A stretch of DNA of 64,000 bases from Sacculina carcini (lineage: Eukaryota; Arthropoda; Thecostraca; Sacculinidae): positions 2,418,501-2,482,500 of the forward strand of contig OU696571.1 in the NCBI GenBank assembly GCA_916048095.2, in the 5' to 3' direction. Position 1 is the stretch's first letter. Every line of letters starts with the position of its first letter. Positions 52,996-64,000 of the stretch are shown here, one piece after another. The notes beneath the pieces are model-generated. The model had not been told where the DNA came from, searched no databases, and saw nothing but the letters and a program-made list of their open reading frames with translations. Made by a program: the position numbers and the translations under genes.

Positions 52996-55900
52996 GTAAG
53001 TTGTACGCGCAAAATTTGCACATTATTAATTATCAAAGATTTCCGGCGGTAGGTCGAATTCGAAACAAATCTAGAGTGTCAATTGTGATTATTATAAATT
53101 GTAATCAATTGTAAAATTGTAATTGTAACTGTTGCAAGTATAAAACATGTCATTACCATATTGTAAATTGTAAATATACATATGTATTGTAAATCTGTGT
53201 TGTAACTTAAAAATGAAATTAGAATCAAATCTGAATTTGTAGTGCAAATTGTAAATCAAGTTATAATACAATTTAAATCTGTGGTCTAACTTGTTTTTGG
53301 TAAATGTAATTATAATCGAATCCACGTCGCCAACGTAAATTTCAAATATACTTCTGATAGATTCTAAACCTGTGCCAGCAGCCAATAGAGACAATTCTAA
53401 TCCAATCTAAATCTGTATTTAGTACGAACATATATAGACTGACAAGAGTATTTTATAAGAGTTATATGATCGTATGTTTCTTGTGAGACAGGAATAATTC
53501 CTCTGAGTTTCTGTGGTATCAATTTGGTATAAAAATTATATTAACATTTCTGTCGTTGACAATTATAAAACGCAAACAATTAGCAATTATACTCCGTTCA
53601 GTTTCGGTTTGTGGTCACAAGTATCCTGTATAATTTTTACCTTCTGTTTTTTATTTTAAATATATTTTTTTATTGTCCTTCCTGTCTCCTTCAGCTTATA
53701 ACTTTCCTTCTATTTTTTCCGATTTTCCAAAATACCAACATATTTGCTCTTTATTGACTTCATTTTTTCATTTCGGTAGCGGTGGGGAAGTTTTGTTGAA
53801 AAAACATGAGGAAACATGATGTCTTGGCCGAATAAGCTCTCGATATGTTCTTTGTTCACTGACACTGTCAATTCAGCACTGACCAAAAACATTCCACAAA
53901 GCAGTTGGACTCGGAACGCTTGTGCAAATAAATAAGTCGCCTGCAAAGATGTTTTGCAAGATTTTCGCTCAATTTGCCAAACATCTTAATCGTCTGTGTT
54001 TTTTGCCAAATTTTTCATATTCTGATTCTCAAAGATTGATAGTCAGCAAAGCGATATCTGCCAAAATTTGACATAATTAACTGGTGAAAATGTTGTCAAA
54101 TCCATCTTGATCGAGAAATAACCGCACTGTTTTTGAGTTAGCTCTTCAAAGTTCTCCGAAATCTGGTCGTGTTATACACAATAATAGGAATCGGTTTATT
54201 CTCAGAGTGACTGTTGGACTTTGTGTATGGAGTATTTCTTGGCAATATTGCTTTTGCAATATTTATTTGCAATGTTGCTTTCACTTGTTTCTTCACTGGC
54301 TTTCATCTTTCTGGCTTCCAACTTTCTCTCGACATCTTTTGGGCGCTTCTTTGGAAATACTGCTTGTACGCTTCTCATGCTACTGGATTTGCCTGTAATA
54401 AATAATAATTATTAGGGCTGTCAAAAAATAACCTAAAAATCACAAAAAGTAACTTTATTTTCGAGAAGAAGTAGCCTAAAAACTTCTGAGTTGTAATGTT
54501 ATTATCGCTTTTGTATAGCTGTATCACATGTTTATCACGCCTTTACTGATTAGTGCGCTATATAAAAAACACGGTTTGTTTGTTGTTTGTTTGCGAACCT
54601 AAAAAGTAACCTGATAACCTATAAAAAGTAACCTAAAAATATCCTAACCTGCGTAAAAATAACCTCCTTCAAAATAGGTCAATTTCTGTTTGCAGTTCTG
54701 AAGGAAGAAAATACACCAGTTCTTATTTTCCATCCTCTTTTCGATCTGGTACCATTTTTACAACAAGCCACCAAAATTGAATTATTATTATTTGGCTAAC
54801 ATCGCAAAAAGAGCATAACCATCAAAATGCAATTTAAAGTGGAAAGCTAATACAAAAGTGAAATACACTAATTGCAAATGTAAATATTTTTTAGTAATGG
54901 TCGCAATAATGTTCTTTATATTGTTTCAATGGAACTTTGTATCAAATAGCACGTACTACAGCTTGTATATTAGTGTGAGCGTAAACACTGCATGTGTGAA
55001 TGCCCTCCGTCCTCCCATATGTAGCAGTAGTCAAACGTGGGAAAATGGCGCTCTCTCACACCCTGAAAAGCACGTGCTAATTCTTGTTCAAGTAAATGCG
55101 TACTGTCAAGTGCTACAGTGCAGTATCTGGTATAGAGAGCTCACACATCGTACTATACCACGCTCCAAACATCTCACGATACCCTCCGGTTCGTGGACAT
55201 TTCCTAAAATGGAATGACACCATTCTGCGTACCCAAAAACGTATAAATATCGAGTAGCACAGATATTAAGGTGAATATCAATTGCTAAATCCTAACAGCA
55301 TACATTTTTGATATTTCTTAATCTTCAGACCTGATATTCCATCTCTTATCCTATTTTATCCTCATTTATAACGTTTTTGTGCCTCTTATCTGCAAAAACT
55401 CACCAAACTTCGTGGTCAAGTGATCTAATAACAAGAAAAATAACAAAAGGTAACCTGACGATAAAAAAGTAACTTTTGGTAACATAATAACTTTTAAAAT
55501 AATTATCGTACACAAATTTTTCATGCAGTCTTAGGTAGCTTATGAAAAAGTGACCTTTAGGAGAAAAAGTCACTTTATTAACTTTTGGCAGACCTAATAA
55601 TTATATGAAAATATTCTGCGTTCAAAATAAAATGCCAAAATTCAACGGAAGCTGTTCAACTCATCAACTCGTTTGCTAAAACCAAACCGAGCTGTTACGC
55701 GGGCTTGTGAATTTTGTTCTCCTGGAAAACTTCAAAGTGTTTATCCCTATTTTACAACTGAAAAATTGGTACGTTGAAGAAAATCATCATTAATCGCAAG
55801 AATAGCTTACATTTCTCGCAAAGTTTAGCGTTTTCTTGTCTTCTCAAATTTATCTAATCACTTCTTTCTAGCTATTATCATTGCTTATTGTTTGTACAAA

Positions 55901-56297
55901 GTCGATACAATTCGGTAGCTCCAAATTGACAAATCATAGACAACCAGCATTGTTCCCAAGCCATCTAACCATGCAATTTGGTGTTTGTCAAGTGGGCAAA
56001 TTGATGCAGTGTTGCACCGATTAGCAAAACATATATTGCAAGTTCATATCAACATGGATTGATTGTCCGTTTGTTTAGCTTACTTGACTGACTTTACCTC
56101 ATCAAAATTTCACTAAATTGTTCAAAAAATTCCTGCTGTCGCGAATTTCGCATCCAATATTTATGGCATGATTCATCTTGTGAGAAAAACACGCCGTTCT
56201 ATGCCGTATCTTTTCAACACCAGCCAACATTTTTACAGGCTTCCTATTGTCAGTTACTACAAAATGCGCCCCTACCACTTGAAAACTCCTTTCGCTG

Positions 56298-56338
<41 letters not shown>

Positions 56339-59256
56339 TGTGTGTGTGTGTTTGTGTGTGTGTATTTGTGTGACCAGCCAGCCACCGAAATCACACAAGG
56401 CTCAATAAAACAAACACTTTCACCAGCGCAGAAGTCGAGTGGCGCCTTGAGATGGCGAAAACAGTATTTTTTTTGGAAGCTGGCAGAGCAATAAAATCAC
56501 ACGCGCGTCCCAATAATCTTGGTCCATAAAATTCGGGCAGCACCTGTGCCCCACCTGTGGGGTGTGCGTCGTCCCAGAGAAGTTCCTTGACAAATTCACT
56601 GTTGTGTTGTTCTCTGTCAATTACTTCACTTTCTTACACGCTTGTTATGTTCACATGTTTTGTCAGCAAGCTGGACAGCGGCGGATCCAGAGTGAAAATT
56701 TGCGAGGGGCTAAATGAGTTATTTTTGGGAGGGTTTGAATTTTGGGGGCGATCAGTCAAGTACACGCATCACTATGCAACGTCTTTGCGATAACGATTAT
56801 ATCAACATATTCTACAGAAGAAATTCTTTCTTGATCTTTTAGTGAGCCTGTTAGTTATGAGGAGTAGATGGAAACATTTTTTTGAGGGGGGGGGTCTCAG
56901 CCCCCTGAGCCGGTCGTTTCAAAAAGGATTTCAAAGTAATTTTCCTCAGAAAAATCCGCGGAAATATTCCTGTGATTATAACACATATTTCACAGAAGCC
57001 TGATTAACGCGAGCAGGCTCATGAAATTTGACTAGACATGGCAAATCAGGAACTTCCCAAAATATAACTACTACCTCAGGAGTCTATATAAGCAAAATTG
57101 ACATACCTATCTGGCCTTTGGAAAAAAACTCTTCACCAATGATCTATGCAGTTCCAGCCAGTGGTGGCATGTCAGTGGTGTCGTGTCAGTGGTGGTGTGT
57201 CAGCGGTGTCGTGTCAGTGGTGTCGTGTCAGTGGTGTCGTGTCAGTGGTGTCGTGTCAGTGTTGTCGTGTCAGTGGTGTCGTGTCAGTGGTGTCGTGTCA
57301 GTGGTGATGTGTCAGCGGTGTCGTGTCAGTGTTGTCGTGTCAGTGGTGTCGTGTCAGTGGTGATGTGTCAGCGGTGTCGTGTCAGTGGTGTCGTGTCAGT
57401 GGTGTCGTGTCAGTGATGTCGTGTCAGTGATGTCGTGTCAGTTATGTCGTCTCAGTGATGTCGTGTCAGTGGTGTCGTGTCAGTGGTGTCGTGTCAGTGA
57501 TGTCGTCTCAGTGGTGTCGTGTCAGTGGTGTCGTATCAGTGGTGTCGTGTCAGTGGTGTAGTGTCAGTGGTGTCGTATCAGTGGTGTCGTGTCAGTGGTG
57601 TCGTATCAGTGGTGTCGTCTCAGTGGTGTAGTGTCAGTGGTGTCGTATCAGTGGTGTCGTGTGAGTGGTGTCGTATCAGTGGTGTCGTGTCAGTGGTGTC
57701 GTGTCAGTGGTGTCGTATCAGTGGTGTCGTCTCAGTGGTGTAGTGTCAGTGGTGTCGTATCAGTGGTGTCGTGTCAGTGGTGTCGTATCAGTGGTGTCGT
57801 GTCAGTGGTGTAGTGTCAGTGGTGTCGTATCAGTGGTGTCGTGTCAGTGGTGTCGTATCAGTGGTGTCGTCTCAGTGGTGTAGTGTCAGTGGTGTCGTAT
57901 CAGTGGTGTCGTGTGAGTGGTGTCGTATCAGTGGTGTCGTGTCAGTGGTGTCGTGTCAGTGGTGTCGTATCAGTGGTGTCGTCTCAGTGGTGTAGTGTCA
58001 GTGGTGTCGTATCAGTGGTGTCGTGTGAGTGGTGTCGTATCAGTGGTGTCGTGTCAGTGGTGTAGTGTCAGTGGTGTCGTTTCAGTGGTGTCGTGTCAGT
58101 GGTGTCGTGTCAGTGTTGTCGTGTCAGTGGTGTTGTGTCAGTGGTGTCGTGTCTGTGGTGTCGTGTCAGCGGTGTCGCAGAGTGGGACAACTTTTTGTGC
58201 AACATTCAGCCACACATCGACCTCAATATCGCTCTGCCTGTCAATTCTACTAATGCACAAATACATACACACATATGTGTATGTATGTCTGAGTGTGTAG
58301 GTGTGTTTGTGTGTGTGAGCCTGCGTGTGTGTGTGTGTGTGTTTGTAAGTGCAACTTTTCAACCCTTAAAGATTGCCAGATACATGTATTAAAATTCCAA
58401 CTGTCATTTAGATAATGTGTGTGTGTGTGTGCGTGTGCGTGTGTGTGTCTGTGTGTTTATGCATACTCGTGCATTGTCAACAAACATCAATTATTTTGTC
58501 CAGCTCATTGTCACACGGCCACACAAGCGCCTGATTTTCAGACGCTTGTGTGTGTGCAATTATTTGTATTATTTTAATTCGTATTATTATTAACATTAGT
58601 ATTTTTTTCTCTCATTAAACTAGCGATGTAACGCAGAAAGCGTGCAAGCACTATGAACTGCTGAAGAAAAAGTAAATCAATTCAGACTAACTTTTTGAAA
58701 ATGACAAGCTGTTTTATTTAATCTTTGTCTAGTCCAATTTCCAGTTCCTTTCATGCTTGTTTTCACGTGTACACTGTGCTCAACCCCGTTCTCCTGCATG
58801 ATGCTTTGCAATGCCATATTGCATTCAACCTGGCTGTGAACCATGGGCCTAACTGGAGTGGGGTCAGGTTCATTTTGCCCCCCACAAATTAAGGAAGCCC
58901 ATATTTGTTTATATACATATATACCTATATAATCTAAACAGCCAAAAGGAATTTACCATGATCCAGCCTTCGCACCCCTAATAGAATTTCCTAGCTACGC
59001 CTATTCTAAGAGCGTGTAAGCTTTGTGCACTTGAGCTCCTTCAGCGGTGACATTTCTCTACGACCGCCAGTGTGAGATAACGCCAACAATATTGTTCTTA
59101 TCTGTGACCGGGCATAAGAGCCAACAACCCACAGACAACTAACTGGCCTAAAAAACTTGTTCCACATTGTTTTGTTGTGCTGGTATGTTTGACATTGCTC
59201 TATCCGTAACTTCACACTCTGCAAAGCACACACACACACATGCACACACACGCACA

Positions 59257-59288
<32 letters not shown>

Positions 59289-59927
59289 TATGTGTGTGTT
59301 TAAGCTGTCACTGTATTGATGTGTTGTGTATTGACTGAGGTCATCTGATACACACACACACTCACACTGACACTGACACACACACTGACACACACACACT
59401 GACACACACACACACGTATGTGTTCATCATACGTGTATGCTAATGACGAGTGCGAGAATGACCTCACAGAAAAGCAAAGGTGCTGGGGGTAGCTTCATTA
59501 CAGAGACTTTACTAATGCATTGCACGATGAGCCAGCGCACTCTACTTGTCATACGTGTGTTCGCATAGTTGATGGCTGAGACGTGTATGTGCACTGGTAC
59601 ACACACACACACACACACACATACAGACACACACTGACCATAGTGCGTGCACGAGTGTATGCGCGGGTGTGTGTGTGTGTGTGTGTGTGAGTTGATACGG
59701 ATTCATGCTAACTAGGCTTAGTATGTCCATCCAAGTGTGTGTTTGTGAATGTGAGTGAGTGCGTCAGAGAGAGAGAGTGTGTGTATGTGTGTATCAGCAT
59801 GAGTGTGTGCGTGTGCGCCCGTGTGTGTGCGTGCTTTTGGCAAGTCACTCTTGTGATTCAGCACACACACACACGCACACACACACACACACACACAAAG
59901 TCGCTCTCGCAGTGCGGTAATTGGGCT

Positions 59928-60011
<84 letters not shown>

Positions 60012-60310
60012 CTGGAAAGCTTGCGTTTTATCAGTGCGGACGTTCAGTGCCCGCTTGATACTTGCATACCTGTCCACGTGTGTGTGTGTGTGTGTGTGTG
60101 CGTGTGTGTGTGTGTCTGCAGATAAGTCTGAGAGACTGGGTAGCTCTATAAGGCGTCTGCTAATTGGTTCACAGACACACACACGCACACGCACACGCGC
60201 ATACAAACAGACAGACAGTCGACCACGTCTCATCACTGAATGTATGGTCACGCATATCCGGACCTCATCACGCACCGCTGACACAGCCGGACTCCGGACT
60301 ACAACACTCT

Positions 60311-60353
<43 letters not shown>

Positions 60354-60528
60354 GCACTCGCAGACATACACACACAGAGACTGCATAATCTAGGGCTGCG
60401 GTACAATATAAAGAATGAAATATTGAAATTAATATCATGTGAATATTGAAAAATTACCTATTAAAAATCATCAATACTTGATGGATTGTGAGTGTGGGAT
60501 AATATTGGTTGTTGAGTCAAGTACACAA

Positions 60529-60563
<35 letters not shown>

Positions 60564-62314
60564 CGTACGCATACACTATAATATTTATAAATATATGAAC
60601 ATCAATAAATACATACTGCGTACAGAGGATGAGCAAGACTGTGCTGTCTCCAAAAACCCACTGTTTCTTGTCTAGTCTATGCTTAAATTGTTCAATACCG
60701 CTTGATTCCATTACGCATCCTTTTCTAGACTATTCCAAATGTCGACACAACTATTGGGCAAAATATGCCTTTTTGTATATCCCTAATCACAGTCGCTACC
60801 TGGAACTTATTCCAAAAAAATTGAAAATGGAAAACGATGGAGGGGAGGTAAATATATGTTTGTTATAAGGCTTATATAAGGCATATATATGACAATTATT
60901 TTTTTGCGACTCCAGGCATATTTGTTTTTTGTTTGTTCTCTTGGTCCAACATGGCTTTTTCAATATTTCGGGCTGCCGACCGCTGACCTAAGGCTTATAT
61001 CGTGTCCCCTTCGATCTCTCCCACTGTATGTATATGTGTGTGTGCATGTGTGTTCGTGTGCGGCAGGTGAAGCACAGGTTCGGTTGCTATGACGAGATCT
61101 CCGAGGTGAACGGCAGGCCGGTGCGTCATTGCAACTGGGTGAGATTCGTGCGATTTGTCAACACGTGCACGCCGGAAGTAAACCTGATTGGCTCTAAGCT
61201 GCGAGGTTGGTTCGACACCCCGACACACAAACACATACACACACAGACATACATACTGGCGTTGAGGAAAACTAGAAGCCTTCTGCACCGAACTCTCGAA
61301 GTGTGTCGAATATTTTTTACAAGACTGGTGTGAATCAATATTTGATAAAATCGATTTGAAAAAAGTGACCAACCAATTCCATGCAATACTGATCAACCGC
61401 TAAATTCTGTAGAATTTATCGTTGAAAATATGCTAATGCTCGCTTGAGCAAGCACTGCATGCAAACACACACACTCCATCACATTTCATTCCATTGTTGC
61501 ACATTCTGCGTCTTATCCCCGTGTGTTGGCTTAATTAAGTCATGCCTCCCAATCAAGCCAACCTATATGACCCATAGGAATTACCCAAGCTATTACCCTA
61601 TTACCCAAGCTATCACCCTCTATCTTCCAGGGTAAACCACCGGATGTACCCACGGGGGGCTTGATAGTCACTTGCCGATATGTTCACTTTTCGTAACTCG
61701 AGCAACGAACCGGGCGAGTCTGGAAATACCGCGAAACAGACATCATCGCTTTTCTGCACAAGAACAGTAAAAACCCATAACAAACAGCTTTAATTTCGTC
61801 ACAATATCCAGTCACTCCAAACTATTCAGGATTCTGATTTGTTAGCTAGACTAGTCTTATCAGAAAACTGTTGTTTTATTGTATAATTTTTTATTAAAAA
61901 ATTATTTCCTATCGATTTTATCCGAAAAACTACAAAGTGATGATGCCAAATTCTTTTTAACTCATGCCATTTTTGACATGTGATTTTCGACTATATTCTC
62001 TTGTGTAAACATATGCACGAACAACCAGATGTGGATTGTAAATACATTGTTTTCGTTCGTTTTTTCGTCCATTTCATCTACAGTCAAGCTGTCACCTGAT
62101 TTCTGATTGCACAGGTGAGCCTACATTCGAGGTGATTCGTCCAATTCTGTCGCACACCGAGATAGTGGTTTATCATCTGCCCGATGCCGTCGATACCGAC
62201 TTTGCCCTGCCGGCAATCGTGTATCTGCGTCACTCGCTCTATCGACGCACCATGCAGGCCATCTTGCAAGGTTTGCAACATGACCTCGCATTGCAAAAGG
62301 TTTCGCTCAAGTAG
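52792..62314 (+). CDS. PR/SET-domain (PRDM-like) gene, 3 exons seen
   Basis: Exons 52792-52995, 61067-61205 and 62115-62270 or 62314 join in frame. The product has the PR/SET layout. SSARVAVRSNTAIPQGVRV plus YPFQGTL matches the opening motif (G-V-F-A...I-P-x-G...P-x-x-G). NWVRFVRFV matches the central N-W-[IM]-R-x-[VI] strand. FEVIRPILSHTEIVVYHLPD matches the closing strand, but the usual E-E-L-L-V-W-Y is changed to T-E-I-V-V-Y-H. PRDM proteins are transcriptional and chromatin regulators, normally with zinc fingers after the PR domain. Here the last recognised exon either splices on beyond the window or stops at TAG 62312, followed 15 nt later by AATAAA, which would give a 180-residue protein without zinc fingers. 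The ATG at 52792 has an in-frame stop nine bases upstream. Confidence 0.7.
54330..54412 (+). repeat. Dispersed repeat family B, copy 3
   Basis: Ends CTCATGCTACTGGATTTGCC followed by an AATAATAAT tail, like copies 1 and 2. The tail was the target of the hAT element that starts at 54413. Confidence 0.7.
54413..55596. mobile_element. Non-autonomous hAT-type element, 1184 bp
   Basis: Terminal inverted repeats TAGGGCTGTCAAAA and TTTTGGCAGACCTA (14 bp, two mismatches) are flanked by an exact 8-bp duplication ATAATTAT (54405-54412 and 55597-55604). Subterminal AAAAAGTAACCT-type repeats occur near both ends, as expected for transposase binding. The interior has no transposase frame; a 119-codon open frame at 54858-55217 has no recognisable family. 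Intron 1 of the PR/SET gene. Confidence 0.85.
56676..56916 (+). mobile_element. hAT-type MITE, family A copy 5
   Basis: Starts CAGCGGCGGATCCAGAGTG and contains GGGGGCGATCAGTCA, CAACGTCTTTGCGATAAC and GTTAGTTATGAGGAG, then a G-tract and CAGCCCCCTGAGCCGG. No clear target duplication; the right end is approximate. Confidence 0.7.
57169..58177 (+). repeat. 14-bp minisatellite with 252-bp higher-order repeat
   Basis: About 72 copies of CAGTGGTGTCGTGT and close variants (CGTATCAG, CGTCTCAG, GTAGTGTC, CAGTGATG). From about 57500 the order of variants repeats with a period of 252 bp (18 units), for example 57589 against 57841 and 57665 against 57917. The Cys/Val/Ser-rich + strand frames over it are spurious. 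It is in intron 1 of the PR/SET gene. Confidence 0.93.
59930..60010 (+). repeat. (GT)n array, about 40 units
   Basis: A pure GT array in intron 1 of the PR/SET gene. CA arrays sit at 59863-59897 and 60316-60352 on either side, able to pair with it. Confidence 0.97.
60534..60562. repeat. (AT)n microsatellite
   Basis: About 14 AT units, preceded by CACACATAT. Confidence 0.9.
60610..60800 (-). mobile_element. CR1-like LINE 3' tail, fragment D
   Basis: The minus strand reads NSCVDIWNSLEKDA, then after a frame change MESSGIEQFKHRLDKKQW. This is the C-terminal 'DIWNSL...FKxxLDxxW' signature of CR1-class reverse transcriptases. It is frame-shifted and truncated. Confidence 0.65.
61067..61205 (+). 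CDS. PR/SET gene exon 2
   Basis: Encodes VKHRFGCYDEISEVNGRPVR, then HCNWVRFVRFVNTCTPEVNL. The acceptor CGGCAG follows a GT-rich tract. The donor GAG|gttggt is followed within 20 bp by CA-rich sequence. Phase 0 in, phase 1 out. Confidence 0.78.
62115..62314 (+). CDS. PR/SET gene exon 3 (possibly terminal)
   Basis: Encodes EPTFEVIRPILSHTEIVVYH, then LPDAVDTDFALPAIVYLRHS and LYRRTMQAILQ. It may splice at 62270 (CAAG|gtttgc) or read on through GLQHDLALQKVSLK to TAG at 62312-62314. AATAAA at 62329-62334 favours the terminal-exon reading. Confidence 0.7.
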
Positions 62315-62334
62315 CGAGCGTATCAACAAATAAA

Positions 62335-62979
62335 AGGGTGGCTTAAAATAGGCTTCTTAGCGATATATTAGCAATTATTATATATTATACAGCGATAATT
62401 ATTGACGTTATCAAGTGTTAGCAGTGTTTTAAAATCAGCAGTCAGTTTTAGCACCTCTCCTGCTGAATTTTCGATAGCTATGATGAGAACAATACGAATA
62501 CAAACGACGTACTGACAAAAATTACTCATTCATTACTAGATCGTACAACTTAAACTTAACTTTCAAGATGATTTAGCAAAATGTTGATTTTTCCAGTAAA
62601 ACTGATAAAACACAAGTGGAAACATATATTTCCCATTAATTTTTCACAAGAATTTTCCCCGTACTCCAATGAGTTTGCTCTTAGTCCACTATGAATTCCT
62701 AGGCAGCTGACAATTAGCCCATATTGACTGAAACCCATGCGCATATCAGTCGTTCCATGGAAGAACATCGCTTTCGCATCATCTCCTTAGAGCCAAGCAC
62801 ATTTCATATTTGATCTCTTCTCTCACTCGATTTCGCGCCATCCCTCTCGTTGAATCTGTCCGTCAGTGACCCGGCTCACATCCTCTGTATATCTCGTTCT
62901 TCATCCCTTACTCTCTCACTCTCTCTCTCTCTCTCTCTGTGTGTCTTTCTCGGCACGCTCCTGTGCGGGGCGCAAAAAC

Positions 62980-63017
<38 letters not shown>

Positions 63018-63065
63018 TGGCGAGCCATCGCCGCCGTATGTGCGCCGAATTAATTAACAACCGCC

Positions 63066-63106
<41 letters not shown>

Positions 63107-63223
63107 GATAGGGCCTCAGCAAAAAGTCGCCAATTCTTGGCAGCTCTTCGTTTGCCCCTCATACACAAGCATGCATGCTTGCCTGTTTGTGTGTGTGTGC
63201 TGGTGAACTCTGTCGGCTACAAT

Positions 63224-63310
<87 letters not shown>

Positions 63311-63770
63311 GACACACACACATTTGCAAGCACGTGGCTGGACATCCCTCAGTCTCTCGAATCCTTCTTCGGCTTCACAGAGTGTCTTCACAGAATGCTT
63401 GTCGGCCAAACGCACATGCACACACACACGCACATACACACACACACACATACACACACTCACAAACATACATATACTTACATACACATGAATGCACTTA
63501 TGCGGGCTTGATTGGTTGTAGCGGTGATGTCATGACTGAATAGGATCACACGTTAGTGTGTGTCTGTGTGTGTGTGTGTGTGTACGTGCATGTGTGTGTG
63601 TGTGTGTGTCTGTATGTGAGACAATGTGTAAATGGGTGTCAGCATACATCCAAAAATGTCCATAGCACATATGTTTTCGAATCTGAACGAATGTATGTAT
63701 ATGTTCGAATGTTGTGTGTAATGACACAATGTTACATCGTCAATGAACTTGCTAGAGTTTCAAAGGTGAA
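62335..63770. other. Downstream flank with CT and CA arrays
   Basis: A (CT)n tract at 62906-62938, GT at 62982-63013, and CA arrays at 63067-63104 and 63224-63306. No exon with family similarity is seen, including no zinc fingers. Confidence 0.55.
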
Positions 63771-63990
63771 CAGTGGCGCATCCAGAGTGGATTTTTTGGG
63801 GGAGGCTGAATTATTTTGGGGGCGATCAGTCATGTACATGCGTCATTATGAAACGTCTTTGCGATAATGCCTTTATATCAACACATTCTACAGAAATAGT
63901 TTTTTTCTTGGGGGCTACAGCCACTGATAGGGGCTACAGCTATCAGTGGCGTTGCTGATAGGCAACGTACAGGGACAGATCTAGGAGAAG
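63771..63990 (+). mobile_element. hAT-type MITE, family A copy 6 (rearranged)
   Basis: Starts CAGTGGCGCATCCAGAGTGG and carries GGGGGCGATCAGTCATGTAC and AACGTCTTTGCGATAATG, but lacks the GAACCTCTTGG block. A second CAGTGGCG start at 63944 suggests nesting. The right boundary is uncertain at the window edge. Confidence 0.6.
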
Positions 63991-64000
63991 GAAGGACAAG

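Noticed and set aside
54858..55217. 119-codon frame as a hAT transposase remnant
   Set aside because: No zinc-finger BED, RNase H-like or hATC motif is visible; the element is better called non-autonomous.
57169..58300. Series of 60-127-codon frames rich in SVVSCQWCRVSG
   Set aside because: Translation of the 14-bp minisatellite; identical in pattern in several frames.
58851..58998. A further hAT-type element (GGGCCTAACTGGAG ... TTTCCTAGCTACGCC)
   Set aside because: The ends are only loosely inverse and no target duplication is visible, so I could not define boundaries.
63336..63411. Extra PR/SET exon after GCAAG at 63345
   Set aside because: A phase-compatible frame exists (ARGWTSLSLSNPSS) but there is no donor at its end and no family similarity.

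Overview
This window is nuclear DNA from an invertebrate-type animal. The evidence is two metazoan genes split by many GT-AG introns (an M28B glutamate carboxypeptidase and EXT2), a PR/SET-domain gene, an intact Ty3/gypsy retrotransposon, CR1-like LINE tails, tRNA-derived SINEs, hAT-type elements, and a very high density of (CA)n/(GT)n microsatellites and minisatellites. The phylum cannot be settled from the sequence alone. There is no sign of bacterial, plasmid or organelle DNA, and no CRISPR array or rRNA.

Layout: 1-6.2 kb is gene-free, microsatellite-rich DNA with one hAT-type MITE. 6213-8486 (-) is an unspliced 757-codon gene that I read as a Lines/LINS1 homologue. 10913-13330 (-) is an unspliced, apparently full-length molybdenum cofactor sulfurase (MOCOS). 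16815-32335 (+) is a 17-exon, 804-aa NAALADase-like metallopeptidase that I could assemble in frame from start to stop; its introns hold two large minisatellites, LINE tails and long GT arrays. 33533-38070 (-) is a complete Ty3/gypsy element with indistinguishable 201-bp LTRs and a 5-bp target duplication, lying just upstream of EXT2. 38393-47742 (+) is a 10-exon EXT2 of 728 aa. From about 51.8 kb a CpG-rich block leads into a PR/SET-domain gene (exons at 52792, 61067 and 62115), whose first intron carries a 1.2-kb hAT element and a 14-bp minisatellite with a higher-order period. The window ends inside a further MITE.

The genes have unrelated functions: heparan sulfate polymerisation in the Golgi, Moco sulfuration for xanthine dehydrogenase and aldehyde oxidase, an ectopeptidase, a probable chromatin regulator, and a Lines-type protein. 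They do not form a pathway.

The most interesting pattern is at the splice sites. Twelve of the 27 acceptors I could place are preceded by a (TG)n-rich tract on the sense strand instead of an ordinary polypyrimidine tract. None has a CA tract there, and several of the same introns carry (CA)n nearer the donor. This suggests AC/GU pairing that helps define introns. Exon boundaries were derived by hand from reading-frame continuity, splice dinucleotides and family similarity; no alignment was run.
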